From: Streptomyces sp. SA15
GTDB lineage: Bacteria > Actinomycetota > Actinomycetes > Streptomycetales > Streptomycetaceae
DNA: 64,000 nucleotides
Assembly (NCBI RefSeq): GCF_002291145.1
Contig: NZ_NTGE01000058.1
Span: forward strand, 124,001 to 188,000
Direction of reading: 5' to 3'
A model generated the notes under the pieces. The model saw only the letters and a list, made by a program, of their open reading frames with translations. It had not been told where the DNA came from and ran no database searches. The translations under genes and the position numbers were made by a program. Positions 52,393-60,956 of the stretch are shown here, piece after piece; the stretch's first letter is position 1; each line of letters opens with the position of its first letter.

Positions 52393-54063
52393 CTCGAACT
52401 GCCCAGGGCCATGGGCGGCTTCCCCGCCGGAACCATCCTCGCCGCGGGCGACTCCGTGCCGGCCGACCGATGGGGAGGCAGCAAGATCGACCTGTACGCC
52501 AGCACCGACCGCGGCCAGACCTGGGACTTCGTCACCAACATCGCCACCGGCGGCCCGGCATTCTCCACCAACGGCTACACGCCGGTGTGGGAGCCGTTCT
52601 TCCTGGTCTCCGGCGACCGGCTCATCGTCTACTACTCCGACCAGCGCGACACCGACCACGGCCAGAAGATCGTGCACCAGGTCTCCACGGACGTGCGCAA
52701 CTGGGGCCCGGTCGTGGACGACGTGGCGATGCCCACGTACGCGGATCGCCCGGGCATGCCGGTGGTCACCCGGCTGCCCAACGGCAACTACGTGATGAGC
52801 TACGAGTACTGCAATGCCCCCGAGGGCGGGTGCTCCGTCTACTACAAGATCTCCTCCGACCCGGGGGGCTTCGGCTCCGTCACCGGCCGGGTGCTGCGGT
52901 CGACCGACGGCGTCATCCCCAGCGGGGCGCCGTTCATCACCTGGCTGCCCGCCGGCGGCCCGAACGGCACCCTCGTCCTCAGCGGCGAGTGTCAGGACGA
53001 CCTGTTCGTCAACACGGAGAACGGGGCCGCGAACGCCTGGACCCGTATGCGCTCCAACGTCGCCGGCGGGTACAGCCGGGGCATGCTCCCGCTGGCCGAC
53101 GGCCACAGTCTGATGGTGCTCAGCGGGGGACGCGCGCGAAGCACCGGCGTCAACCCGGTCACGTACAGCGTCGTCGACCTGGGCGGCGGCATCTCCGACG
53201 GCGCCACCTACACGCTGTCCAACGCGGGCAGCGCCCTGAAGCTCACCATCGCCGGCGGCTCCACCACCAACGGCACCAGCGCGACCCAGCAGAATGCCAC
53301 CAACGCCACCGACCAGCAGTGGCGCTTCGAGCGGCAGCCTTCCGGCTACTTCAAGATCTTCAACGCCGCCAGTGGCAAGGTCCTCGGAGTGGAGAATCAG
53401 TCCACGGCCAACGGCGCCAGGATCCTCCAGTGGGACGACAACGGCACCCTCGACCACGAATGGGCCGTCGCCCCCCACCCCTCGGGCGGCTACACCGTCA
53501 CCAACCGGGTCACCGGCAAGTACCTCGAGATCCCGAACGCCTCCACCGCCACCGGCACCACCGCCGTCCAGTGGAGCAGCACGGGCTGCGCCTGCCAGCG
53601 CTGGGACTTCACCCAGACGGCCCTGCCGCCCTTGGGTACCGGACAGTACGTCCTCGTCAACAAGAACAGCGGCAAGTACCTCGACATCCCCCAGGCCTCC
53701 ACCGCCACCAACACCGCGGCCAACCAGTGGCGCAACTCCGCTTGTACCTGCCAGCTGTTCACCTTCCAGTCCGCCGGCAACGGAGCCTGGACCATCAAGA
53801 ACGTCCACAGCAACCTCAACCTGGACATCCGCAACTCTGCCGGCACGACAGGTGCGGCCGTCGTCCAGAACACCGCCTCCAGCGCCGACTCCCAGAAGTG
53901 GACCCTCACTGACGCGGGCAGCGGCTACTACCGACTCCGTAACGTGAACAGCAACCTTGTCGCCGGTGTCGCCGAATCTTCCACCGCCGACGGTGCGGCT
54001 GTCGTCCAGTGGAACAGCCTCAACAACGACGACCAGCTCTGGAAGATCGTCCGTATCAACTGA
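52393..54063 (+). CDS. BNR-repeat protein with two ricin-type lectin domains, 5' end missing
   Basis: About 556 residues remain. The propeller part has the Asp-box YASTDRGQTWDF, VWEPFFLVSGDRLIVYYSDQ and YVMSYEYCNAPEGG, as in sialidase-superfamily secreted hydrolases. From about residue 270, QxW-type repeats (DQQWRF, CQRWDF, SQKWTL, DQLWKI) make two beta-trefoils for polysaccharide binding. Homology begins at LELPRAMGG; the signal peptide and first blades are absent. The ATG at 52411 could start a cytoplasmic product. Ends at a strong terminator. Confidence 0.78.
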   Translation, partial: LELPRAMGGFPAGTILAAGDSVPADRWGGSKIDLYASTDRGQTWDFVTNIATGGPAFSTNGYTPVWEPFFLVSGDRLIVYYSDQRDTDHGQKIVHQVSTDVRNWGPVVDDVAMPTYADRPGMPVVTRLPNGNYVMSYEYCNAPEGGCSVYYKISSDPGGFGSVTGRVLRSTDGVIPSGAPFITWLPAGGPNGTLVLSGECQDDLFVNTENGAANAWTRMRSNVAGGYSRGMLPLADGHSLMVLSGGRARSTGVNPVTYSVVDLGGGISDGATYTLSNAGSALKLTIAGGSTTNGTSATQQNATNATDQQWRFERQPSGYFKIFNAASGKVLGVENQSTANGARILQWDDNGTLDHEWAVAPHPSGGYTVTNRVTGKYLEIPNASTATGTTAVQWSSTGCACQRWDFTQTALPPLGTGQYVLVNKNSGKYLDIPQASTATNTAANQWRNSACTCQLFTFQSAGNGAWTIKNVHSNLNLDIRNSAGTTGAAVVQNTASSADSQKWTLTDAGSGYYRLRNVNSNLVAGVAESSTADGAAVVQWNSLNNDDQLWKIVRIN

Positions 54064-54094
54064 CCCGACGAAAGGCCGGGAGGACCAACATCCC

Positions 54095-54135
54095 GCCTGC
54101 CGGGCTCGCGGACCAAGTCGGCGAGCCCGGCAGGC
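54095..54135 (+). terminator. Strong terminator after the BNR/ricin gene
   Basis: Perfect 15-base-pair stem, GCCTGCCGGGCTCGC and its complement, with an 11-base loop, about 30 bases after the stop codon. Confidence 0.8.
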
Positions 54136-54548
54136 TCTGTTCCGCACCGCGTGCGTTGCCTGCAGCCGTGCCGCTATGACTCCTGATTTTGACGCGCCCA
54201 GATCATCGGCAGTGCTGTGTGGAGAGTCGAGCATCACGGCCCCAGCCTCGCCGCGCTGCCACCGGAGCTCCGGGACGCGGACCTGCATGCGTGGACGACG
54301 GACTACCTCGTCACGGTGGTTATTGCCGTCCCTCAGGAGGGGCTGGGCCAAGAGCCCAGAAACAGCAGCGTGGTGACGGCGTATCAGCCGTTGCAGTCGT
54401 CGGCGGTTACCACTGGAAGTTTTTACTGACACGTAACTTCACAAGTGAACTACCCGTCCGTAACTTGACGAGTGAACAGCATCCTCGTGATCCGGATCAC
54501 AGGGCGTAGTGCTATCGCACCTCCCTTGAGCCGCAAGGAGATCACCCG
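54136..54548. other. Intergenic stretch before the lipase
   Basis: No convincing gene. A 71-codon plus frame at 54217-54429 has no recognisable motif. The right part contains the direct repeats at 54432-54477 and the lipase promoter. Confidence 0.45.
54432..54477 (+). repeat. Direct repeat upstream of the lipase gene
   Basis: CGTAACTTCACAAGTGAAC (54432-54450) and CGTAACTTGACGAGTGAAC (54459-54477) differ at two positions and are 27 bases apart. Each contains an ACTT-AGT inner dyad. The spacing of nearly three helical turns would suit cooperative binding of a regulator about 70 bases upstream of the lipase start. Confidence 0.65.
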
Positions 54549-55409
54549 ATGCTGCCCTGGAAACGAGTGCTCAGATCCCTGACCGCGCTGCTGCTGACCG
54601 CCGCGGTCGCCACCATCCCCACCGCCACCGCGCGGGCGGCCGACGCACCGAGCACTGGCTGGAACAACTACTCCTGCAAGCCCTCCGCCGCCCATCCCCG
54701 CCCCGTCGTCCTCGTGCACGGCACCTTCGCGAACTCCGTCGACAACTGGCTGGCCTTCGCGCCGTACCTCAAGAACCGCGGCTACTGCGTCTTCTCCCTC
54801 GACTACGGCCAACTGCCCGGTGTCCCCTTCTTCAACGGCCTCGGCCCCATCGACAAGTCGGCCGAGCAACTGAAGGCCTACGTCGACAAAGTGCTCGCCG
54901 CGACCGGCACCGCCGAGGCAGATCTCGTCGGCCACTCGCAAGGCGGCATGATGCCCCGCTACTACCTGAAGTTTCTCGGCGGAGCCGCCAAGGTGAACGC
55001 CTTCGTCGGCATAGCGCCCAGCAACCACGGCACCACCCTGAACAGCCTCACCCAACTGCTGGACTACTTCCCGGGCGCCGGAGACCTGCTCTCCGCCAAC
55101 ACCCCCGCCCTCGCCGACCAGGTCGCCGGATCCGCCTTCCTCACCAAGCTCAACGAGGGCGGCGACACCGTGCCCGGCGTCCGCTACACGGTCCTCGCCA
55201 CCAAGTACGACGAGGTCGTCACGCCGTACCGGAGTCAGTTCCTCAGCGGATCGAACGTCCGCAACGTCCTGCTGCAGGACCTGTGCCCGCTCGACCTCTC
55301 CGAGCACGCGGCGATCGGGCTGCTGGACCGGATCGCCTTCCACGAAGTGGCCAACGCCCTGGATCCGGCGCGCGCCACCCCGACCACCTGCGCCTCGGCG
55401 TTCAACTGA
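54549..55409 (+). CDS. Secreted triacylglycerol lipase (alpha/beta hydrolase)
   Basis: 286 residues. A Sec signal runs to about residue 31 (ends in TARAADA). The oxyanion segment is VVLVHGTFANSVDNW, the nucleophile GHSQGG (around residue 137), an Asp in KYDEVVTPY and a His in SEHAAIG. It matches the Streptomyces class 2 (EstA/lipase) group of extracellular lipases; three Cys after the signal may form disulfides. AAGGAG precedes the ATG. Direct repeats upstream may regulate it. Confidence 0.93.
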   Translation: MLPWKRVLRSLTALLLTAAVATIPTATARAADAPSTGWNNYSCKPSAAHPRPVVLVHGTFANSVDNWLAFAPYLKNRGYCVFSLDYGQLPGVPFFNGLGPIDKSAEQLKAYVDKVLAATGTAEADLVGHSQGGMMPRYYLKFLGGAAKVNAFVGIAPSNHGTTLNSLTQLLDYFPGAGDLLSANTPALADQVAGSAFLTKLNEGGDTVPGVRYTVLATKYDEVVTPYRSQFLSGSNVRNVLLQDLCPLDLSEHAAIGLLDRIAFHEVANALDPARATPTTCASAFN

Positions 55410-55435
55410 GGCCTCCGCACGCCCTCGCACACCCT

Positions 55436-55472
55436 CGGGGCCTGTCCAGCCTGAGCCGCCGGACAGGCCCCG
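55436..55472 (+). terminator. Terminator after the lipase
   Basis: CGGGGCCTGTCC pairs exactly with GGACAGGCCCCG across a 13-base loop, about 27 bases beyond the stop codon. Confidence 0.75.
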
Positions 55473-55640
55473 AAGTCTGTTCAGCGACCGTGCCGCCCGC
55501 CACTCACCGCACGCCGACGCACAGACGCGAACAGGGTCGCCGTGCCGAGGGTCAGCGCGGCCGCGCCGTCATGGCGAGGTACGGGGTTGTGCTGTCGCCG
55601 CCGGTCTCGGCGAGGTTCTCAGTGGCATCAGCCGCCGCCC

Positions 55641-55976
55641 ATGGAGGCGGACCACGCGGCGAACGTGGCCGCGGGGCGGGTGTTCGTGACGGGCCATCCC
55701 GTCGTCGGCCTGGTGGTGATCGAGGCGTACGACGACCATCTCTTCCTCGACAGCATCGCCGTCCACCCCGACGCGCACGGAAGGGGCGTGGGACGACGGC
55801 TGCTGGAGTTCGTGGACGCACGCGCGCGTGCGCTCGGTCTGCCCGAGGTCAGGCTCTACACGAACGTGAAGATGTGGGAGAACCAGAGGCTCTACCCGAA
55901 GTTCGGCTATGAACTCGTGGAGCGGCGCGTAAGCGGGCCGTACGACCGCCTTCACTACCGCAAGCGGCTGGACTGA
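55641..55976 (+). CDS. GNAT acetyltransferase, N-terminus apparently eroded
   Basis: 111 residues from the ATG at 55641. The GNAT core is clear: VVGLVVIEAYDDHLFLDSIAVHPDAHGRGVGRRLLEFV, with the acetyl-CoA loop HGRGVG, and the C-terminal YPKFGYELVERR. Family members have about 40 more residues; codons upstream in frame (from 55542) do not resemble them. The N-terminal first strand and helix therefore seem lost or frameshifted. The substrate is unknown. Confidence 0.72.
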   Translation: MEADHAANVAAGRVFVTGHPVVGLVVIEAYDDHLFLDSIAVHPDAHGRGVGRRLLEFVDARARALGLPEVRLYTNVKMWENQRLYPKFGYELVERRVSGPYDRLHYRKRLD

Positions 55977-55989
55977 CGGACGGCGTCCG

Positions 55990-56124
55990 TCACCCGTCCG
56001 GCCACCAGGTGCGTGCGATGTCCTTTCGGACCTCCGGGCGTCCGGCGGGACGTTCGTCCGCCTCCTCGCGGACCTGGCGGGAGTCCGTCTTCTTCAGGGG
56101 CTTCTGCACGGTCACACGGCGCAT
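55990..56124 (-). CDS. Small basic protein, 44 aa
   Basis: An ATG at 56124 is preceded by an ideal AAGGAGG site. The product starts MRRVTVQKPLKKTDSR and ends RTWWPDG; it is highly charged, with a Trp pair near the C-terminus and no membrane segment. Ideal ribosome site, clean stop and placement between two genes argue that it is real. I do not recognise the family. Confidence 0.6.
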   Translation of the reverse strand: MRRVTVQKPLKKTDSRQVREEADERPAGRPEVRKDIARTWWPDG

Positions 56125-56207
56125 GGCTGCCTCCTTGAGGATCTACCGGGTTCCGCGTTCTCACGGAGGTAGACCCGTTCGGGGAGAGTTCCTCATCGGT
56201 TGCTGTT

Positions 56208-56254
56208 CTGTCAGTGGCCGTTGTCACGATTCGACTGTCAGTGGCGGGTGTCAC
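56208..56254 (+). repeat. Direct repeat in the methyltransferase promoter
   Basis: CTGTCAGTGGCCGTTGTCAC (56208-56227) and CTGTCAGTGGCGGGTGTCAC (56235-56254) are two near-identical 20-base boxes, 27 bases apart, ending 10 bases before the ATG. They overlap the likely promoter and may be tandem regulator sites. Confidence 0.65.
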
Positions 56255-56264
56255 TCTTGGGCGT

Positions 56265-56906
56265 ATGACAAACGAGAGTGACGGTACGACTTCGGTGAGT
56301 AGTGACGGTACGACTTCGGTGAGTGTCGACTGGGACGCGCAGGCCGCCTCCTTCGACGACGAACCGGACCACGGGCTGCGCGACCCGGAGGTGCGCCGGG
56401 CCTGGGGCGACCGGCTGCGCGGCTGGCTGCCCGAGCGCACGTCCGACGTGCTCGACCTCGGCTGCGGCACCGGCAGCCTGTCGCTCCTCGCGGCCGAGCA
56501 GGGGCACCGTGTCACTGGCGTGGACCTGTCCCCGCCCATGGTGGACCTCGCGCGCGCGAAGCTGGCCGGGCGTGACGCCGTGTTCCTGGTCGGTGACGCG
56601 GCGGCGCCGCCGGTGGGGGAGCAGCGCTTCGACGTCGTGCTCGTCCGGCACGTGCTGTGGGCGCTGCCCGATCCCGGCCGGGGGCTGCGGCACTGGCGGG
56701 AGCTGCTGCGGCCCGGAGGACGGTTGGTGCTGATCGAGGGCGTGTGGGGCACGGTCGCTCCGGTCGGCATAGCCGCCGACCGGATCACGGCTCTCCTCGC
56801 GCCGCTCGCCTCGCACGTGCGCGTGGAGTCGTTGTCGGGGGACGCGCTGCTGTGGGGGAAGGCCGTGGAGGACGAGCGGTATGCGGTGGTGGCGGTGGTC
56901 GGTTGA
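56265..56906 (+). CDS. Class I SAM-dependent methyltransferase
   Basis: 213 residues. SAM motif I is VLDLGCGTGSLSLL (about residues 66-79), followed by GVDLSPPMVDLA and LRPGGRLVLIEG. The N-terminus contains a tandem duplication, SDGTTSVSSDGTTSVS, encoded by two 24-base repeats (56278-56325). The ATG at 56265 lacks a good ribosome site and lies just after the promoter repeats, so it may be read from a very short leader. The substrate is unknown. Confidence 0.86.
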   Translation: MTNESDGTTSVSSDGTTSVSVDWDAQAASFDDEPDHGLRDPEVRRAWGDRLRGWLPERTSDVLDLGCGTGSLSLLAAEQGHRVTGVDLSPPMVDLARAKLAGRDAVFLVGDAAAPPVGEQRFDVVLVRHVLWALPDPGRGLRHWRELLRPGGRLVLIEGVWGTVAPVGIAADRITALLAPLASHVRVESLSGDALLWGKAVEDERYAVVAVVG

Positions 56907-56945
56907 GGGCGGGTGGCGTGCGCTGCGGGTCACGTGAGCCGCTGG

Positions 56946-57446
56946 TCACGTGAGCAGCGCCTCGAAATCGCCTCCGCGGGCCAGCCCCTCCAGTTCGTCG
57001 AGGGCGGCCATGGCGGCGGCCGCCGCCTCCGGGTCCCGTTCCGCCAGACCGCTCTCGGCGAACTCGTCCTCGTCCAGGCGGAGTACGGCCGTGCCGTCGG
57101 CGGAGCGCCACAGGTCAAGGTCGAGATCCTCTACGACGAGTTCGGTGCCGGAGAGCGTGGCGGGCCGGGTGATGTCGCAGTACCAGCCCTTGAGGGCGCC
57201 GGCGGAGTCGCGGACCTCCTTCACCGAGTACCAGCGGTCCCGCCAGTAGTACTCGGTGAAGATGTCGCCGGGCTCGAAGCGGACGAAGCCGAAGTCACGG
57301 ACGCCGTCACCGGCCCAGGGGGCGCGGACGGCGATGCGCGCGCCGTCGTCGGCGAGGAGTTCGGCGCCGTAGCGGATCTTCGTGCGGCCCGCCTTGACGA
57401 GGACGACGTCCACGTGGAGCGTCGGCTCAGCCGATTTCGCGGACAT
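56946..57446 (-). CDS. DUF402 domain protein
   Basis: 166 residues. GDIFTEYYWRDRWYSVKEVRD, GWYCDITRPATLSGTELVVEDLDLDLW and LDEDEFAE are the conserved DUF402 blocks; the acidic clusters bind divalent metal in family members that hydrolyse nucleoside di- or triphosphates. Its ATG overlaps the end of the upstream GNAT gene by 20 bases, so both are co-transcribed. Confidence 0.88.
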   Translation of the reverse strand: MSAKSAEPTLHVDVVLVKAGRTKIRYGAELLADDGARIAVRAPWAGDGVRDFGFVRFEPGDIFTEYYWRDRWYSVKEVRDSAGALKGWYCDITRPATLSGTELVVEDLDLDLWRSADGTAVLRLDEDEFAESGLAERDPEAAAAAMAALDELEGLARGGDFEALLT

Positions 57447-58356
57447 ACCGCACCTCCGTCGCGCAGATCTCGTACCCGAACCACTTGTTGATCGCGATCA
57501 TCGGGCCGTTGCCGGCATCGTTGCCCGTGAACGCCTCCGTGAAACCGGCGGCGCGGGCGCGGTGCAGGGAGTCGTTCTTTGCCAGCTTGGCCAGGCCCCG
57601 GCCGCGGAAGGCGCGGGCGGTGCCGGTCATGACGGTGCCGTACCAGGTGCCGCCGTCGGTGCGGGCCGCGCTGAACGCGGCGGGGCGGCCGTCGACGACG
57701 GCGACGGAGGTGAGCTCATGGCTGATGAGGGGGTGGTTCCAGGTTCCCTTCAGCCAGGCCTCGTAGTCGGTGAACTCGTAGGCGATGTCGCTCGGTTCGT
57801 CGGACATCGTCTCCGCGTCCAGCTCGAACAGGGGGCGCGGGTCGTCCGCGAAGTCGGCGCCCGTGCGCAGCTCGACGTCCAGCGGGAGGCTCTGGAGCGG
57901 CGGCAGCGTGCCGTTCGCCAGGTCCAGGCGGAGGAAGCGGGCGGAGCGGCTCTCGCGGTAGCCGTGCCGCTCGGCGAAGGCGCGGTTGCCGGGTTCGTCC
58001 AGGACCCAGGAGAACAGCCTGGTCGCGCCCTGGGCCGCCAGGTGCTCCTCGGCGGCGCGGACCAGCAGCGAGCCGGCGCCGCGTCGCGCCCGCTCGGGGT
58101 GCACGTACACGTTGACGTACCCCTGGCCGGGCTCCGGACTGTCGTGAACGATCCCGACCTGTGCCGTGCCGATCACCTCGCCGTGCTCCTCCGCGACGAG
58201 GGAGCGGTGGTGGGCGTCGGGGTGGGCGTGGGTGAGGTCGTAGGCCAGGGAGTCGGGAGTGACCAGATAGAAGGGGAGCGCAAGGCGGCGGACGTGGGCG
58301 AAGCCCTCGATATCGGCTCGGACCTCGGGGTGGAGGTCGCGCACGGTCACAGTCAT
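57427..58356 (-). CDS. Tandem GNAT acetyltransferase
   Basis: 309 residues from the ATG at 58356; extra upstream codons overlap the divergent promoter. It has two GNAT-like halves: the first with YVNVYVHPERARRGAGSLLVRAAEE (about residues 80-104), the second with GTVMTGTARAFRGRGLAKLAKNDSLHRAR (about 235-263) and AINKWFGYEI. Such double-GNAT proteins resemble the mycothiol synthase fold, but this is probably a different acetyltransferase. Divergent from a GntR-type regulator. Confidence 0.86.
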   Translation of the reverse strand: MTVTVRDLHPEVRADIEGFAHVRRLALPFYLVTPDSLAYDLTHAHPDAHHRSLVAEEHGEVIGTAQVGIVHDSPEPGQGYVNVYVHPERARRGAGSLLVRAAEEHLAAQGATRLFSWVLDEPGNRAFAERHGYRESRSARFLRLDLANGTLPPLQSLPLDVELRTGADFADDPRPLFELDAETMSDEPSDIAYEFTDYEAWLKGTWNHPLISHELTSVAVVDGRPAAFSAARTDGGTWYGTVMTGTARAFRGRGLAKLAKNDSLHRARAAGFTEAFTGNDAGNGPMIAINKWFGYEICATEVRYVREIG

Positions 58357-58426
58357 GTACGCGCACGCTACGGCGGGACGAGCGCGGGTGCCTCTCATTT
58401 TCCGGTGGGTGCGGGACAATCACCCT

Positions 58427-58798
58427 GTGACCTTGAAGATCCACATCGATGAGAGCGCACCGCCGTACGAGCAGGTGCGGGCGCAGATCTCCGAGCAGGC
58501 GCGGGCGGGCGTGCTGCCCGTGGGGTACCGGCTGCCGACCGTGCGGGGGCTGGCCGAGTCGCTGGGCCTGGCGGCGAACACGGTCGCCAAGGCGTACCGG
58601 GCGCTGGAGAGCGACGGGGTGATCGAGACGCGGGGGCGCAACGGCACGTTTGTGGCTGCCGCCGGCTCGGCCGCGGAGCGTGAAGCGGCGTCGGCTGCGC
58701 AGGGGTATGCCCAGCGTGTGCGGCGGCTGGGGCTTTCGGAGGGGGATGCGTTGGCGGCGGTGCGGGATGCTCTGCGGGCGGCTTACGGGGACGGGTGA
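58427..58798 (+). CDS. GntR-family regulator, YtrA type
   Basis: 123 residues. The winged helix (PPYEQVRAQISEQARAGVLPVGYRLPTVRGLAESLGLAANTVAKAYRALESDGVIETRGRNG) makes up about residues 11-72; a short C-terminal helical tail is typical of YtrA regulators. A GACAAT -10 element ends six bases before the GTG at 58427, so the transcript is probably leaderless. It may regulate the divergent GNAT-DUF402 pair. Confidence 0.88.
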   Translation: MTLKIHIDESAPPYEQVRAQISEQARAGVLPVGYRLPTVRGLAESLGLAANTVAKAYRALESDGVIETRGRNGTFVAAAGSAAEREAASAAQGYAQRVRRLGLSEGDALAAVRDALRAAYGDG

Positions 58799-58856
58799 GC
58801 ACGGTTCGGCGCCGGACGACGACGTCCTGGCCGAGCGTCGTCGCGGCGGGAAAGGA

Positions 58857-59609
58857 CTACGGAGTACGAGTGGGCGCCAGGCCCACCGCGCCCGCCGCTC
58901 GCGCGAACGTCACCGCGTCCTCCACCGCCGCCCCGTTCGGGTCGTTGTTGAAGTACGCGTACACGTCCTGCCCCTCGGCCCACGTCTGCGCGATCCGTTC
59001 GGCCCACGTCTTCAGGGACCGGCGCCCATAGCGCGGCCACGCCTTGGCGCGGCCCTCGTGGAAGCGGACGTACCCCCAGTCGGTGGTCCGCCACAACGGT
59101 GTCACCGGGCGGGCCCGTACGTCGGCCCAGCACAGCGCGGCGCCCCGGCTCTCCAGCACCTTGCGCACCTCGGGCGTCCACCAGGACTCGTGGCGCGGTT
59201 CCACCACGATCCGGGTCGCCGACGGGAAGCAGCCCAGGCAGGCCTGAAGCAGGCCGGCGTCGGCGCGCAGTGTCGGCGGCAGTTGCAACAGCACCGGGCC
59301 GAGCCGGTCGCCCAGGCCCTCCGCGTGGCTCATCAGGCGGTGCACCGGCTCCTCGGGGTCCCGCAGCCGCTTGATGTGGGTGAGGTAGCGGCTGGCCTTG
59401 ACCGCGACGACGAAGTCCGGCGGAACGCGCTCCCGCCAGGCCTCGAAGTTCTCCCGCGACGGCAGCCGGTAGAAGGCGTTGTTGACCTCGACCGTCGCGA
59501 AGCGCCTCGCGTACTCCTCCAGCCACAGCCGCGTGGGGCACCCCTCCGGGTAGAGGACGCCGCGCCAGTCCTTGTACTGCCACCCCGACGTGCCGACGAA
59601 CAGGGTCAT
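58857..59609 (-). CDS. DUF72 (YecE-like) protein
   Basis: 250 residues, a TIM-barrel-like DUF72 protein. FVGTSGWQYKDWRGVLYPEG at the N-terminus, YARRFATVEVNNAFYRLPS, VVAVKASRYLTHIKRL, LLQLPPTLRADAGLL and YAYFNNDPNGAAVEDA are the family signatures. The biochemical role of the family is not established. Next to the ATPase gene on the same strand, separated by 45 bases. Confidence 0.92.
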   Translation of the reverse strand: MTLFVGTSGWQYKDWRGVLYPEGCPTRLWLEEYARRFATVEVNNAFYRLPSRENFEAWRERVPPDFVVAVKASRYLTHIKRLRDPEEPVHRLMSHAEGLGDRLGPVLLQLPPTLRADAGLLQACLGCFPSATRIVVEPRHESWWTPEVRKVLESRGAALCWADVRARPVTPLWRTTDWGYVRFHEGRAKAWPRYGRRSLKTWAERIAQTWAEGQDVYAYFNNDPNGAAVEDAVTFARAAGAVGLAPTRTP

Positions 59610-59654
59610 ACCCTCATGAAAGCACCCGCGAGGCCCTCTTACCGAGACAGCCCC

Positions 59655-60749
59655 TTACAGATAAAGCCCGGCGTCCGTCCCGGGCCGCGGCTCCGGCACT
59701 GACGTCGGGGACGTGCCTCGGCGCAGTGCGTACAGCTCCGCCAGTGTCGCGCCCTCGCGGCCTACGCCCTCCTCGGTTCCGAGCCAGTTCACCGCCTCCC
59801 GGCGGGTCAGCGGCCCCACCTCGATGCGGGCCAGGCAGCGACCGGGGCGGACCACGGCCGGGTGGAGGCGCTCCAGGTCCTCGTTGGTCGTCACACCGAC
59901 CAGGACGTTGCGGCCCTGGCCCAGCAGGCCGTCCGTGAGGTTCAGCAGCCGGGACAGCGCCTGGCCCGCCGTGTGCTTGGCCTCCCCGCGGATCAGTTCG
60001 TCGCAGTCCTCCAGCAACAGCAGCCGCCAGCGGCCCTTGCCGGTGGAGTCCTCCTCGCCGATCGCGATGTCCATCAGATAGCCGACATCACTGAACAGCC
60101 GTTCCGGATCCAGCACGCAGTCCACCTGGCACCAGTCCCGCCAGGAGCGGGCCAGCGTCCGCAGCGCCGAGGTCTTGCCGGTGCCCGGCGGGCCGTGCAG
60201 CAGGAGCAGCCGGCCGGCGATGTCCTCCGGCGTCGTCTTCATCAGGCGGTCCATGGCGTCCGCCACCGGCGCGGTGTAGTTGTCCCGCACCTCGTCCCAG
60301 GTGCCCGCCGAGATCTGGCGGGTGGTGCGGTGCGGGCCCCGCCTCGGGGACACGTACCAGAAACCCATCGTCACGTTCTCCGGCTGCGGCTCGGGCTCGT
60401 CCGCCGCGCCGTCCGTGGCCTGGTCGAGGATCTTCGCCGCCAGTTCGGCGCTGGTCGCCGTGACGGTGACGTCGGCGCCCCGGTTCCAGCGGGAGATCAG
60501 CAGGGTCCAGCCGTCGCCCTGCGCCAGCGTCGCGCTGCGGTCGTCGTCGCGCGCCACGCGCAGCACGCTGGCGCCCGGCGGCAGCAGGGTCGCCCCGGAG
60601 CGGACGCGGTCGATGTTGGCCGCGTGCGAGTACGGCTGCTCGCCCGTCGCGAAGCGGCCGAGGAACAGCGCGTCGACGACGTCGGACGGCGAGTCGCTGT
60701 CGTCGACGTTGAGCCGGATCGGCAGAGCGTCGTGTGGGTTCGCAGACAT
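59655..60749 (-). CDS. AAA ATPase with N-terminal DUF5925-like domain
   Basis: 364 residues from the ATG at 60749. An N-terminal alpha/beta domain (about residues 1-120) precedes the AAA core: Walker A LLHGPPGTGKTSALRT, Walker B LLLLEDCDEL, and arginine residues in VRPGRCLARIEVG. Proteins of this layout are common in Streptomyces and unstudied. The preceding six codons to 60767 are less likely to be translated. Divergent from the GH39-like gene. Confidence 0.86.
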   Translation of the reverse strand: MSANPHDALPIRLNVDDSDSPSDVVDALFLGRFATGEQPYSHAANIDRVRSGATLLPPGASVLRVARDDDRSATLAQGDGWTLLISRWNRGADVTVTATSAELAAKILDQATDGAADEPEPQPENVTMGFWYVSPRRGPHRTTRQISAGTWDEVRDNYTAPVADAMDRLMKTTPEDIAGRLLLLHGPPGTGKTSALRTLARSWRDWCQVDCVLDPERLFSDVGYLMDIAIGEEDSTGKGRWRLLLLEDCDELIRGEAKHTAGQALSRLLNLTDGLLGQGRNVLVGVTTNEDLERLHPAVVRPGRCLARIEVGPLTRREAVNWLGTEEGVGREGATLAELYALRRGTSPTSVPEPRPGTDAGLYL

Positions 60750-60956
60750 GCCGCCATGATCCGGCACGGGCGGGCCTCGTGCACCCGGTTTCCGTTGTGC
60801 GCGGGTTGTGTCGCGTGTGTGCCAGGCGTCGCGGGGCAGGCGGGAATTTGTCAGACAGGCCCTAGCGCTCCCGGTGTGTCCGCTCCGCCCTGTTACAGAG
60901 CTGTGCGGCTACGACATCTGCCCCAGCGTGCCCCCACCCGGCTACCGTTGCCCTCG

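Noticed and set aside
52400..54432. Upstream extension of the GH42 frame to a 1342-codon protein
   Set aside because: The extension is the antisense of the BNR/ricin gene, with repetitive Val/Gly/Asp composition; the true GH42 sequence begins near 52389.
59862..60956. Long N-terminal extension of the GH39-like frame
   Set aside because: Antisense to the AAA ATPase gene; a typical membrane anchor follows the ATG at 60957.
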